Notes: a model not told the origin generated them from the sequence alone. Numbered from the stretch's first letter, positions 42,582 to 51,806 are shown. The stretch: 61,565 nt of DNA from Chthoniobacterales bacterium (GCA_013821455.1 JACDGS010000021.1:1-61565); one strand, 5' to 3'. Translations and numbers: made by a program.

Positions 42582-43246
42582 CGCGTCCAGAACGTGCCCG
42601 AGAGTTAGTTGCGCTTTTGCCGCGCGTTTATCCCGATGCGCATTGCGAACTGGATTTCAAAACGCCCCTGCAACTGCTCGTCGCGACCATTCTCTCCGCG
42701 CAATGCACCGACAAGCGCGTCAACCTCGTCACGCCGGCGCTCTTCAAAAGTTATCGTAGCGCGGCCGATTTTGCCGCCGCTGATCCGGCGCAACTCGAGA
42801 AAGCCATTCAATCGACCGGCTTCTTCCGCAGCAAAGCCAAAAGCATTCGCGGAGCCGCCGCCACGATCGAGAAAGAACACGACGGCAAAGTCCCGCAGAC
42901 AATGGCCGAGCTGAATGCGCTGCCCGGCGTCGGCCGCAAGACGGCCAACGTGGTTCTCGGCAACGCCTTTCACAAAGATGAAGGCATTGTCGTTGATACA
43001 CACGTTGGGCGGCTCTCCGAGCGTCTTGGCCTAACGAAGCAAACCGACGCAGTCAAAATCGAAAACGATCTGATGAAGCTCATCCCGCGCGAGCATTGGA
43101 CGAACTGGAGTCACTGGCTCATCTGGCACGGCCGCCGGCGTTGTTATGCGCGCAAACCCGATTGTCACAACTGCGAGCTGCTGCGGCTCTGTCCTTCCGG
43201 TCCGCGTTTTATTCGGCAGGGGTTGGCGCGGTCTGTTCTCGAATAA
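42578..43246 (+). CDS. nth: Endonuclease III
   Basis: Protein of 222 aa. The HhH with catalytic Lys (LPGVGRKTANVVLG), catalytic Asp (VDTHVGRLSERLGL) and the four-Cys cluster C-x6-C-x2-C-x5-C (CYARKPDCHNCELLRLC) are all intact. It removes oxidised pyrimidines and nicks the strand. The start overlaps the PGPGW gene (ATGA). Confidence 0.95.
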   Translation: MTRPERARELVALLPRVYPDAHCELDFKTPLQLLVATILSAQCTDKRVNLVTPALFKSYRSAADFAAADPAQLEKAIQSTGFFRSKAKSIRGAAATIEKEHDGKVPQTMAELNALPGVGRKTANVVLGNAFHKDEGIVVDTHVGRLSERLGLTKQTDAVKIENDLMKLIPREHWTNWSHWLIWHGRRRCYARKPDCHNCELLRLCPSGPRFIRQGLARSVLE

Positions 43247-43260
43247 GTCCTATAGGACCT

Positions 43261-44103
43261 ATGAGACCTATTGGTCCCATCCATCTCGATCTCGACGGCG
43301 CGTGGCCGGCCGATCTCGGAATGCCGACGCGCGATCTGCGAGCATGGGGGCCGCGTCTCCGCTTCTCCGCGCCGGCGCGCGAGATCGCTGCGTTTGATCG
43401 CGAGCTGGGCCAGGCGTTGCCGCCGTTTTTGGTTTACGGCTCGGGGGATTTTCATCACCTCACTGCCTTGTGGATCCGCCGACAGAAACGCCTAACGACG
43501 GTCGTTTCGTTCGATAACCATCCCGATTGGGACCTCCGGCCGCCGCGCTGGTGTTGCGGTGGCTGGGTCAACCGTGCTCTCGAATGGCCGCAGGTGGAAA
43601 AGGTGAGCGTCTGGGGTTGCGGCAACTTCGAGTGCTGGTGGCCGGCGCGTATTTTCGGGAACAACCGCGCTGAGCTTGCTGGCCGGCTGGAAGTGCATCC
43701 GTGGGCGGACGATCGGAGCCGGAGAGACCGGAAACGCTGCGGCGCAATCCTGCGCGAGAACTGGCGGGAGAAATTTTCCGATTTCGTTAGGCAACTCGGC
43801 GCTACGCAAGTTTACGTGACAATCGATCTCGATTGCCTCCGCGTTGAAGAAGCAGCCACCAATTGGGAAAACGGCCGCTTTAGTTTGGAGGACGTGGCCT
43901 GGGCGCTCGGTGGGCTGGGTTCCTCGCGCATTGCCGCGGGCGACATTTGCGGCGCGTGGTCGCCGGCCACTTACGCGCGCCGCAAACAGCGTTTCGCTGC
44001 GCAAATGGATCACCCCAAACTCCCGCCACGCGATCCGGCGGAGATGCGGCGGACAAACGCAGCCGCCCTGCAGCGACTGCTTCCGCTCTTAATAGACGCC
44101 TAA
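43261..44103 (+). CDS. Arginase/agmatinase-superfamily protein, atypical
   Basis: Protein of 280 aa. Manganese-site motifs of ureohydrolases are recognisable but altered: GSGDFHHL for GGDHS, SFDNHPDWD for the D-A-H-x-D motif, and TIDLDCL for S-x-D-x-D-x-x-D. The usual D-P-x-x-A-P after the last motif is missing. The N-terminus (IHLDLDGAWPADLGMP) is short. It may act on an unusual guanidino compound or be a diverged member. It is 14 bp after nth. The TAA stop is the core of a CCTAACGA copy. Confidence 0.72.
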   Translation: MRPIGPIHLDLDGAWPADLGMPTRDLRAWGPRLRFSAPAREIAAFDRELGQALPPFLVYGSGDFHHLTALWIRRQKRLTTVVSFDNHPDWDLRPPRWCCGGWVNRALEWPQVEKVSVWGCGNFECWWPARIFGNNRAELAGRLEVHPWADDRSRRDRKRCGAILRENWREKFSDFVRQLGATQVYVTIDLDCLRVEEAATNWENGRFSLEDVAWALGGLGSSRIAAGDICGAWSPATYARRKQRFAAQMDHPKLPPRDPAEMRRTNAAALQRLLPLLIDA

Positions 44104-44135
44104 CGACCGAAATCCCAGTTTTGCAGGAGCGTTCC

Positions 44136-44480
44136 TTAGCTCACGGAAACGAGCGCAATGCCGACGCTAATGATGATCGAGCCGATCGTTAGGCGCAGCG
44201 TCAACCTCTCCTTCAGGAGATACGCGCCCACGATCGCGATCAGGATCACGCTCATCCCTTGGAAGGGAAAAAAGTAGCTGAGATCGAAGCGTTGCAGCAG
44301 CCCGATGTTGATGAAGAAATTCGCCGCGAAAACCGCGATGGCGCTGGCGAAAACAATCGTGGCGTGCAGGCGCGAATATCTTTCCCGCGCCATGATATCC
44401 ACGGCGTGCTTGAGCAAAATCTGGCCCGCGACGAAGCAGCTCACGGTGATGAAAATGAGAAAAGCGAAGAAGGGCGTCAC
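44136..44480 (-). CDS. EamA/SMR-type half-transporter (1)
   Basis: Protein of 114 aa with four membrane segments; EamA-like end pattern (FPFQGMSVILIAIVGAYLLKERLTLRLTIGSIIISVGIALV). Its GTG start overlaps the stop of the second half-transporter. Two coupled four-helix subunits match the ArnE/ArnF heterodimer design for flipping undecaprenyl-phosphate-linked sugars. This is the last gene of the minus-strand operon. Confidence 0.75.
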   Translation of the reverse strand: MTPFFAFLIFITVSCFVAGQILLKHAVDIMARERYSRLHATIVFASAIAVFAANFFINIGLLQRFDLSYFFPFQGMSVILIAIVGAYLLKERLTLRLTIGSIIISVGIALVSVS

Positions 44481-44884
44481 AGTTTCGCCTCCAGACTGGC
44501 CGCGGGTTTGGCCACGATCATGAGTCCGAGGAGCACGAGCGCGATGCCGCCCCAGCGCCGCGGCGTGATCGCTTCGTCGAGAAAAATCCAGCAGCTCAAC
44601 GGGACCAGAATATGAACGATATTCCCCACTGGAAAGGCGATCGTGAGGGGCAGTTTCCGCAGGGTCGCGAGCCAGTTAAAGAGACTAACGACCGAGGCGA
44701 GGATGCCCCACCATACCCAGATCGAGCGCAGTCCGGTTAGTCCGGTCCAGGACCAATTATTCTCAGGGTCGGCCGTCGCGGCTGCGCCGAGTTTCAGGAA
44801 AATTTCCGCGGCGGTTCCCAGGATTACACAAATCGAGAGCTGGACCCACGGATTCACAAACCAACGGCGCAGCAGACCAGTCAC
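44477..44884 (-). CDS. EamA/SMR-type half-transporter (2)
   Basis: Protein of 135 aa, four membrane segments. The pattern LRKLPLTIAFPVGNIVHILVPLSCWIFLDEAITPRRWGGIALVLLGLMIV is EamA/ArnE-like, with a longer first loop than its partner. GTG start overlaps the stop of the upstream acyltransferase gene (GTGA). Confidence 0.75.
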   Translation of the reverse strand: MTGLLRRWFVNPWVQLSICVILGTAAEIFLKLGAAATADPENNWSWTGLTGLRSIWVWWGILASVVSLFNWLATLRKLPLTIAFPVGNIVHILVPLSCWIFLDEAITPRRWGGIALVLLGLMIVAKPAASLEAKL

Positions 44885-46086
44885 GACAAAGAGGAAAAAT
44901 GGCGCCGCAGGACCGGATCTGATTTCGCCGGCGCGAAGCGCGGCGCCAAATGCCGCAGCAGAAAGTTCAAGAGGTGCGAGCGATGCCTAACGAACAAATC
45001 GACCGCTTCCAATTCGAGACGCAGATGCATTTTCGGATCGTAGTTGAAGGGCGAAGTTCGGTAGCGACGATAACCGTGTCGCAGCGCCCACCGCAAAATA
45101 TCGCGGAAGCTCAGGTAATAAAGATTCAGCTCATGCGCGACCGCGTAATCGAGCCCGAGATCGTGGTCGAAAATCGTGCCGTTCCAAACGGTGCAGTAAG
45201 AAAACGCGACCGCTTTGCCGGCCTGCCGCCAAATAAAAAAACGGCAGCGCTCGGGCATCGTTAGGCTGGCATCGAGGAAGTATTCACGCGTCAAGACTTC
45301 GAACTTGATTGTGCTCCGGCGCGCGACCTCGAGATAGAGCGGATAAATTTCATCGATCACGCTGCGGCAATTGTTGCGCACCTCGAGCGTGATGGGCGGT
45401 TCGGCATTCGCGGCCGCGCGGAATTTCCGACGCAAACTCTTACGGGTGATTTTGCTCAAACGCCCGCTCAGGTATTCTTCGAAGTTGGCGAAATCGAGAT
45501 CGAGTCGTAGTGGCGGAAAACCATCGAGTCGAGTGAAGCCAGCCTGGACTAGCGGCCGCATCTCCTCGCGTCTGCGCGCAGGAAAATCCTTCACGATGAG
45601 AAAGGGGATGTTCTCGCGCGCCGCGTAATACAGAAGCGCCTCAGCCAAAATCTCGAAGGCGCGCTCATCGGAAAAATCTTTGCTCACGCCGAAGTACCCG
45701 TTCCCGACCAGGCAGCCGGCAATCAGCATGCGACTGCACATAAGTCGTGGTAGAAATTTTCTCGCTTCGGCCAGCGCGCGCTTTGTCCTCTCGCCTAACG
45801 AGATCGCGAGATCCTGCTCGACGAGGATGAGCGGCTGGAGCGCGAACGGCTTGTCGTTAGGCGTGAAGAGCACGAGATAGCGATAGAGGAAACCGCGCGC
45901 CATCGTGCGCTCGAGCAATTCGTAGTAGCGAAGGTCCTTTTCCTGTTCTCCAAACGTTTCCGCCCAGAGCGCCGGTGAAACGTCCGCGGCACGCGCGTAA
46001 ATCGCCGCTGTCCCATTCGCTAACGCGAAAACGTGGATCGGCCCGCTGCGAGTTCGCGTCGCGAATTCGAGCGCGCACGCCTGCAT
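44881..46086 (-). CDS. FemAB/GNAT-type acyltransferase (1)
   Basis: Protein of 401 aa with two GNAT-like halves: LIVKDFPARRREEMRPLVQAGF in the first, the basic linker SKITRKSLRRKFRAA, and CRFFIWRQAGKAVAFSYCTVWNGTIFDHDLGLDY in the second. This is the Acetyltransf_6/FemAB pattern of enzymes that add amino-acyl or acyl groups to envelope molecules. It is a clear paralogue of the next upstream gene (TAG directly followed by ATG). Confidence 0.8.
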   Translation of the reverse strand: MQACALEFATRTRSGPIHVFALANGTAAIYARAADVSPALWAETFGEQEKDLRYYELLERTMARGFLYRYLVLFTPNDKPFALQPLILVEQDLAISLGERTKRALAEARKFLPRLMCSRMLIAGCLVGNGYFGVSKDFSDERAFEILAEALLYYAARENIPFLIVKDFPARRREEMRPLVQAGFTRLDGFPPLRLDLDFANFEEYLSGRLSKITRKSLRRKFRAAANAEPPITLEVRNNCRSVIDEIYPLYLEVARRSTIKFEVLTREYFLDASLTMPERCRFFIWRQAGKAVAFSYCTVWNGTIFDHDLGLDYAVAHELNLYYLSFRDILRWALRHGYRRYRTSPFNYDPKMHLRLELEAVDLFVRHRSHLLNFLLRHLAPRFAPAKSDPVLRRHFSSLS

Positions 46087-47187
46087 CTAGAGCTCGGCGG
46101 CGTTGGGGAAAAGCTTCAGCACCGGATCGTGCCTGGTCGGCTGGAGGAAGCGCAGGGCGCGGCGGAAAATTGGATTGAGGCCCGCGCTGGTGTGCATGAT
46201 GTAGAGATCCAGTGGCACCAGATCGCAGCCGAGATGCAGCTTGGGTTCGTAGTTCAGCGGGCTGCTGCAATATGAGTGCAGACCCTGCGCCAAGGCCCAA
46301 CTGATGATGTCGCGGATGGTGTAAAAATAGAGATTGAGATCGAAAGCGATGCTGTAATCGAGCCCGAGGTAGTCATCGTAAATGACGCCTTCGTGCACGA
46401 GGCAAAGACTGAAGGCGATCGCTTTGCCCTCCTGCCGCCAGATGAAGAAGCGCGCCCGGTCCGGCATTTCCTGGCCGAGCCCGCAAAAATAATCCGGGGT
46501 GAGCTTTTCGAAGTGCATTTTCGAACGCTCGTGCACCGCGAGGTAGAGCGGGTAAATCTCGCCGATCACGGACGTAACATCGTGCAGCACTTCAAGCGTG
46601 ATGGGCGCGTGCTGCGCGGTCGCGCGGAATTTGCGCCGCAGATTCTTGCGGGTTGCTTTGCCTAACGACGCCAGATATTCCTCGAAGTCGCGATGGTGTA
46701 ACGAGAGCCGCGTCATGGGCATGCTCGCGATGCGCGTGTAGCCGTTCAGAGAGAAACTGCGCATCGGTCCGCGATAACGAGCAGAAAAATCTTTCACAAC
46801 AATGAGCGAGGCCCCCGCCGCGCGGGCGAACGGTTTCAGGCAATGGTGGAGCGCTTCCGCGGTCCACTCCGCATCCTCCGGCCGACAGGCGCCGAGGTGC
46901 CCTTCGCCGGCAGAGCAGCCGACCATGAGCGTCTTCATGGTGAGGAAGCGCGGAAATTTCCGGCGGATGCGCTCGATCGCGTCGCGGACAAATCCGCGGA
47001 CGCCCTCAGTCAGATTTTGCCGGAGAAAAAAGAGGGGCTGAATCGCGCGCACCTGGTGGTCTTCAGCTTCCAGAACGATGAAGCGATAATCGAACTCCGG
47101 CATCAGCGTGGCGCTGATCAGTTCGTAGAAGCGATGATCCTTGCACTTGTCTTCGAAGGCCTCAGTCCAGGCTGGGTAATCCTGCAA
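46087..47187 (-). CDS. FemAB/GNAT-type acyltransferase (2)
   Basis: Protein of 366 aa from the TTG at 47187. LIVVKDFSARYRGPMRSFSLNGY, LGKATRKNLRRKFRA and RARFFIWRQEGKAIAFSLCLVHEGVIYDDYLGLDY match gene (1) block for block. The frame stays open upstream to about 47320 and reads like protein (ALRIPQGFATLVRLEDLQDYPAW), but has no ATG, GTG or TTG before 47187. Either the start is non-standard (ATT or ATA) or the N-terminus is mutated. It begins 153 bp after the MscS gene. Confidence 0.8.
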   Translation of the reverse strand: MQDYPAWTEAFEDKCKDHRFYELISATLMPEFDYRFIVLEAEDHQVRAIQPLFFLRQNLTEGVRGFVRDAIERIRRKFPRFLTMKTLMVGCSAGEGHLGACRPEDAEWTAEALHHCLKPFARAAGASLIVVKDFSARYRGPMRSFSLNGYTRIASMPMTRLSLHHRDFEEYLASLGKATRKNLRRKFRATAQHAPITLEVLHDVTSVIGEIYPLYLAVHERSKMHFEKLTPDYFCGLGQEMPDRARFFIWRQEGKAIAFSLCLVHEGVIYDDYLGLDYSIAFDLNLYFYTIRDIISWALAQGLHSYCSSPLNYEPKLHLGCDLVPLDLYIMHTSAGLNPIFRRALRFLQPTRHDPVLKLFPNAAEL

Positions 47188-47339
47188 GTCTTCCAGCCTA
47201 ACGAGCGTCGCAAAGCCCTGCGGTATGCGAAGGGCGTTAGCGGGCGGGCGTTGCGGGCGCGCGGGAGACCGAGAGAGGAGGCCGGTAGGAATGGTTATCC
47301 GGTAGCAAAAGTCGCCGCCTTTTCAAGCGACCGGCGCGT

Positions 47340-48470
47340 CTAGGTCTCGTTAGGCTGCGAGTCAGCCGGCGGCTTTTCCGCGTCGCGCGTGTCCACGCGC
47401 AGGACGCCGCTGCGAATGTTGAGGTCGCGTTGAGGGAAGGGAATCTCGATCTTGGCTGCGCGGAATTTTTTCTCGATCGCGAAATTCAGATCGCTCCGGA
47501 AACGCGCCGGGCGATGGCTCATCTCGGAGCTCCAGACGACCAGCTCGAAGTCGAGCGAACTGTCGCCGAAGGCTTTGAAGAAGACGCTCGGCGCCGGGTC
47601 GTTCAGGCATTTCGGATGTTCCTTCGCCGCTTCGATCAACGTTTGCCTAACGACTTCGACGTCGCTGCCGTAAGCCGCGCCGATGGGAATCCGAAAGCGC
47701 ACCCGCGGATCGCCCCAAGTCCAGTTCGTCACCGGCGAGTCGATAAATTTCTGGTTCGGAACGATGGTGGCGATGTTGTCGTTCGTTACCACGACCGTGC
47801 TGCGCGCGCGGATTTTTTGCACCTGCCCCGTGACGCCGGCGACCTCGACGCGATCGCCAATCGTGATCGGGCGCTCGGCCAGAATAACCAGGCCGCTGAT
47901 GAAATTGCTGGTGATGTTTTGCAAGCCAAAACCAACGCCAACGCCAACCGCGCCTGCGAAAACGGTCAGCGCTTCGAGGTGAATCCCGGTGTTTTGCAGA
48001 ACGACGAAAATGCCGACAACGAGGATGACGTTGGAAGCGATCTGCGAGATTGCATACTGCAGCGAGCGGTCGAGCCCGCTGTGGACGAGGAAGCGATCGA
48101 AGAGAAAACGCTTCGTCCGCGAGGAAATCCAGAAGACGAGAAAGAGCAGGCCGACGAGGAGGAAAATCTGTAGCAAGCTAATCGGCACGCCGGGGAGCGG
48201 TTCGCTCCAGGCCAGCGGAATCCCGAGACCGTTAACCGCGGCGACGGTGAAGAAAACGAGCGCGACAACGCTCAGAATCGTCGTGATGATCGCGACGAAA
48301 TTGGCGTCGAGTTTGAAACGGCTCAGGAAGCGCCTAACGAATGCGCTCTGGACGATCCGGGCGACAAAAAGCCCGAGGGCGAAAAGTCCGACAAACGCGG
48401 CGATACCGAGAATGGAAATATGGTGACTGCCGAGGTCGAAAATCGGATCGCCTAACCAAAGGAGATTCAC
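47340..48470 (-). CDS. MscS-family mechanosensitive channel
   Basis: Protein of 376 aa. Four to five membrane helices, then the pore helix AGAVGVGVGFGLQNITSNFISGLVILAERP and the beta domain with VEVAGVTGQVQKIRARSTVV and IVPNQKFIDSPVTNW. It releases solutes on osmotic downshock. The C-terminus ends with Pro-Asn-Glu-Thr, coded by a motif copy right before the TAG stop. Confidence 0.93.
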   Translation of the reverse strand: MNLLWLGDPIFDLGSHHISILGIAAFVGLFALGLFVARIVQSAFVRRFLSRFKLDANFVAIITTILSVVALVFFTVAAVNGLGIPLAWSEPLPGVPISLLQIFLLVGLLFLVFWISSRTKRFLFDRFLVHSGLDRSLQYAISQIASNVILVVGIFVVLQNTGIHLEALTVFAGAVGVGVGFGLQNITSNFISGLVILAERPITIGDRVEVAGVTGQVQKIRARSTVVVTNDNIATIVPNQKFIDSPVTNWTWGDPRVRFRIPIGAAYGSDVEVVRQTLIEAAKEHPKCLNDPAPSVFFKAFGDSSLDFELVVWSSEMSHRPARFRSDLNFAIEKKFRAAKIEIPFPQRDLNIRSGVLRVDTRDAEKPPADSQPNET

Positions 48471-48512
48471 GCGCTATTTTGGCGCGCGAGGAAGTGACTG
48501 CAACCCGCGAAA

Positions 48513-48536
48513 CAAAAAACACGGCCGCAGCCGTGT
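48513..48536 (-). terminator. Rho-independent terminator after acyl carrier protein
   Basis: On the minus strand ACACGGC-TGCG-GCCGTGT (48536-48519) is followed by six T and a further T-rich tail. It lies 43 bp past the acpP stop; a motif copy (48546-48553) is between. Confidence 0.8.
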
Positions 48537-48578
48537 CTTAAGTTGCCTAACGAACCGCCAACCTGCGCGGTTAAGCGG

Positions 48579-48830
48579 TTATTCTTTGTGGCCGGATTTC
48601 TCCTCGATGTATTTCACGACATCGCCCACGGTCTGCAGTTTTTCGGCGTCTTCATCGGGCACTTCGACGGAGAATTCTTCTTCAAAGGCCATGACCAGCT
48701 CGACGATGTCGAGCGAATCCGCACCCAAGTCTTCGATGAACGACGCATTCGGCGTGACCTGCTCCGGGTTCACTCCGAGTTGTTCGACGATGATCTCTTT
48801 AACTTTCTCTTCAATCGGTTTGTCCGACAT
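48579..48830 (-). CDS. acpP: Acyl carrier protein
   Basis: Protein of 83 aa, acidic. The phosphopantetheine Ser is in [20 protein letters not shown], as in type II fatty-acid ACPs. A perfect GGAG lies eight bases before the ATG. It is not next to fatty-acid genes here; it has its own terminator and probably its own promoter. A dedicated role with the serine palmitoyltransferase-like enzyme is conceivable but not shown. Confidence 0.95.
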   Translation of the reverse strand: MSDKPIEEKVKEIIVEQLGVNPEQVTPNASFIEDLGADSLDIVELVMAFEEEFSVEVPDEDAEKLQTVGDVVKYIEEKSGHKE

Positions 48831-49052
48831 AAAATTTCTCCTTGGTTCGGCTTCGGTTGGGTGTGGGTTGACGGCTTAAAGGCGACACGACCCGTTGGCA
48901 ACTAAATAATTTTGATTGGTGACCAATTTGCTCGCCGCCGTTCCGGTCACTCGGCGGAGGAGCGATTCAGGCGCGCTCACGGCGCGCATAAACTTTTTAG
49001 ACCCCGCCCGGTCGCAGATTTTACAACCGCGCTTCTGCGAGTAGAAACACAC

Positions 49053-50597
49053 ATGTCTGAGCAGGATTCCGCCGATCTCTTTGATCTGAAAATGCTTCCG
49101 GCTTGGGCGACGGAATCGCCTAACGAAAACCGCTACGCCGATTTTGCGGGTGAAGCAGAGTCTCGTCCCGGCTCGCGCGGGCGCCACGAGGGTGGCGGCG
49201 GAGGGGAACGGCGCGAGCGCGGGCCGCGCCCGCCACGGCGCGATGGACCGCGACGCGACGGGCCGCGACGCGAACAGGACCGCCGGCCTGCAACGCGGGA
49301 GCCGCAAGGGCAAGCGCCGCGTCGCGTCGAAGAAAATTTCCCGCCCGCGCCGGCTGTGATGGTGCGTTTTTCTCCCGACCCGCGGGCGCTCGAAAACGTC
49401 CTGGCGCAAATCAAAAGTGGTCATGTGGCCTATTCGGTCTTCTCGCTCGCGCGCATGTTTCTGGAAAAGCCGGAGCGTTATGATGTGCTCCTGCAAACCG
49501 AAGGCGCGCTGCTTTTTCAGATGGGGGAAAAAGGGGCGGTTGCGAGCGATCGCCGCATTCTGGAGAACGGGGCCTTCGCGCGGGAGATCGGAAATTTTTA
49601 TCGCACGGAAGTGACGCAATCGGAACCGATCAAAGGAAATTTCACCAGCGTCGCGCGGGATCGTTTGAGTGGGACGCTGCTCGGACCGACGAACCATCAC
49701 GCCTACCAGACGAAGCTGCGCAGTCTCTACGAGCAGCGCTTTAGCCGCCGCATGAGCTTCCCCGATTACCAGCGGCAAATCGAAATCATAAACGACCCGG
49801 AGACGGTTGAGCGCTGGAAGGAAGAAGCGCGCAGCGTCACCACCTACACGACCCTGAAGGAAGAGCCGGAACAAACCTTCGGCGGCATCGCGGAAACGGA
49901 ACGTCATTTCCGCCAGAATTATCTCCCCGGTTTGCTGCGCGAAGCGCCCGAGGTGACAATCGATGGCGTCGTCAGCCGGCAACTGCCGGATCGCGCGCTC
50001 GGCCATGTGATTGAGCAATCGTGGACCCAGGAATCGCGTTCGCCTTCGAAGATGATGCAGGAATTGATCGCGGGCTTTCCGAAAGCCGGCCTCCACATTT
50101 TCCGGCATCGCAAAGGGATGCTTTTTGTTTCGCCCATCCGGCCGCGGCCGTTCCCCCATGAGGGCATGGCCATCTCGTCATCGCTCGGCGTGCTTTTGCG
50201 CGTTCTCGCGGACGCGCCCGGGATCAAGCGCAATCAGTTGCTCGAGAAACTTCCCGGCGCGGTTGAGGGCGAGATTGCGCCTAACGATGGCGACCTTGAG
50301 AAGAAAAAGCTCACGCTCGCCTCCGATCTGCGCTGGTTGGTGAGCGAAGGCTACGTCATCGAATTTAACGATGGATCGCTCGATCTCACTCGCGGCAAGA
50401 CGCCGTCGCCCGGGCGCGGTCCAAAACCCGGGGCGGATTTGCCTAACGAATCCAAACCGGAAGATGCCGCCGTCGAGATCAGCTCCGAAACGCAGCCGCT
50501 GGCGCCGCCTAACGAGCCCCCCGAGGCAGACGCCGTGAGCGCGCCCGCCGAGAATATTCCCAGCGGGCCAGGCGAAGACAGTCCCGGCCCTGCCTAA
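49053..50597 (+). CDS. Conserved-looking protein of unknown function, disordered ends
   Basis: Protein of 514 aa. Residues 30-100 are Arg/Gly/Pro-rich and disordered (GGGGGERRERGPRPPRRDGP...). The ordered core (about 100-430) has no motif I recognise; it includes AYSVFSLARMFLEKPERYDVLL, HHAYQTKLRSLYEQRFSRRMSFPDYQ and HIFRHRKGMLFVSPIRPRPFPHEG. A winged-helix-like end (KKKLTLASDLRWLVSEGYVIEFNDGSLDL) precedes an acidic tail. Basic arm and winged helix suggest nucleic-acid binding. Five motif copies fall in it, mostly read as Pro-Asn-Glu/Asp; the TAA stop is in the last. Confidence 0.75.
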   Translation: MSEQDSADLFDLKMLPAWATESPNENRYADFAGEAESRPGSRGRHEGGGGGERRERGPRPPRRDGPRRDGPRREQDRRPATREPQGQAPRRVEENFPPAPAVMVRFSPDPRALENVLAQIKSGHVAYSVFSLARMFLEKPERYDVLLQTEGALLFQMGEKGAVASDRRILENGAFAREIGNFYRTEVTQSEPIKGNFTSVARDRLSGTLLGPTNHHAYQTKLRSLYEQRFSRRMSFPDYQRQIEIINDPETVERWKEEARSVTTYTTLKEEPEQTFGGIAETERHFRQNYLPGLLREAPEVTIDGVVSRQLPDRALGHVIEQSWTQESRSPSKMMQELIAGFPKAGLHIFRHRKGMLFVSPIRPRPFPHEGMAISSSLGVLLRVLADAPGIKRNQLLEKLPGAVEGEIAPNDGDLEKKKLTLASDLRWLVSEGYVIEFNDGSLDLTRGKTPSPGRGPKPGADLPNESKPEDAAVEISSETQPLAPPNEPPEADAVSAPAENIPSGPGEDSPGPA

Positions 50598-50605
50598 CGA
50601 AAGGA

Positions 50606-51646
50606 TTAGCGCGCGATCGTGGCCCAGGCGTTGTGCGCCTGCGAATCCGCGACTGCCTGCACCACCCGCATGTAGCGCACGCCGTCTTCGAAATCTGGGT
50701 GCGGATGAACGCGGCCGCGCGATTTCACCGCCGCGATGAAATCGTCTTCGACGTGCCATTTCGTTTCCTGATCTTCCGACGAGCCCGCGACATGCAGCGC
50801 GCGGTCGCCGATCTGGCCGGTGTGAACCACGTCAGAACCGAAATCGTAGGTAATGGTGCCGAGGTCGCCGTAAACCTCGAGGCGGTCCGCCGGCGCGAGC
50901 GCGTCGATGCCGCTGAATTCGAGCACGCCGTTCATGCCGTTGGCGAAGGTGCAGATCACGCTCAGCAAATCGGGGATGATGACATCATAATTTTGGCGCA
51001 GCGGTTGGACAATTTTTCCCCGCGCATAAACGCCGGTGATGTCGCCGAACCAATGTTGCAAAACCTCCGCGTAGATGCCGAGCGTCTGGACGTTGAGTCC
51101 GCTGATTTCGCTCCGTTGCCGCCAATGCGCAGGCGCGTCCGGGTCGAGAAAGGTGCTGCTCAAACTTTGCAGCCGGAGATGATGCGGTTGCCCGAGCACA
51201 CCATCGGCGAGGAGTCTTTGCATGAGAAGATCGCCCGCCATTCCGTGCGGCGGCGGGCAAAGCATCGTCACCAGCTCGGGAAAACGTCGCGAGGCCGCGA
51301 GCATTTCTTCCGCCTCCGCCAAATCCATCGCCATGCGCGCCTGACAGAAAACATGTTTGCCCGCCTCGAGCGCGGAAACCGTCACGGCGGAATGCATGTA
51401 GGGCGGCGTGCCGATCCAAATAATATCGAGATCGGCCATGCCTAACAATTCCGCCCAGTTTTGCATCGGCGTCGCGTGCGGCGCATTTTCGCGGCAAAAT
51501 TTCTCCGCGCTTTCGTAGGTGGAATTGCAGATCGCGACGACCTCGACCTCCGAATTGCGCAGCAGCGCGGGGAGATGGCGGCGCTTCACGATTTCTCCCG
51601 CGCCGACGATGCCGACGTGCAACTTCTGGTGATTCTTTTGGCTCAT
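50606..51646 (-). CDS. Gfo/Idh/MocA-family oxidoreductase
   Basis: Protein of 346 aa. Rossmann loop VGIVGAGEIVKRRHLPALL, the second-strand end ICNSTYESAEKF, and a C-terminal alpha/beta sheet domain. The usual E-K-P motif is replaced by CQARMAM (EAGKHVFCQARMAMDLAEAEEML), so the catalytic Lys is missing or displaced. It probably acts on a sugar or inositol, but could be non-catalytic. It converges with the unknown gene at 50597, only 8 bp apart. Confidence 0.82.
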   Translation of the reverse strand: MSQKNHQKLHVGIVGAGEIVKRRHLPALLRNSEVEVVAICNSTYESAEKFCRENAPHATPMQNWAELLGMADLDIIWIGTPPYMHSAVTVSALEAGKHVFCQARMAMDLAEAEEMLAASRRFPELVTMLCPPPHGMAGDLLMQRLLADGVLGQPHHLRLQSLSSTFLDPDAPAHWRQRSEISGLNVQTLGIYAEVLQHWFGDITGVYARGKIVQPLRQNYDVIIPDLLSVICTFANGMNGVLEFSGIDALAPADRLEVYGDLGTITYDFGSDVVHTGQIGDRALHVAGSSEDQETKWHVEDDFIAAVKSRGRVHPHPDFEDGVRYMRVVQAVADSQAHNAWATIAR

Positions 51647-51806
51647 AATGTGATCCGGCAAACGCGCGGGAGCTGATTTGACCACGGTTTCGTCGCGCTG
51701 TTCAACATCGAAAGATCGCGAGCGTCGCGCGCGAAAGGTGAGGCGAAGAATCCCTTGACCATTCCGTCGAGAGACGGCACTTTACGCGCCTTCTAAAACC
51801 GGGCTT

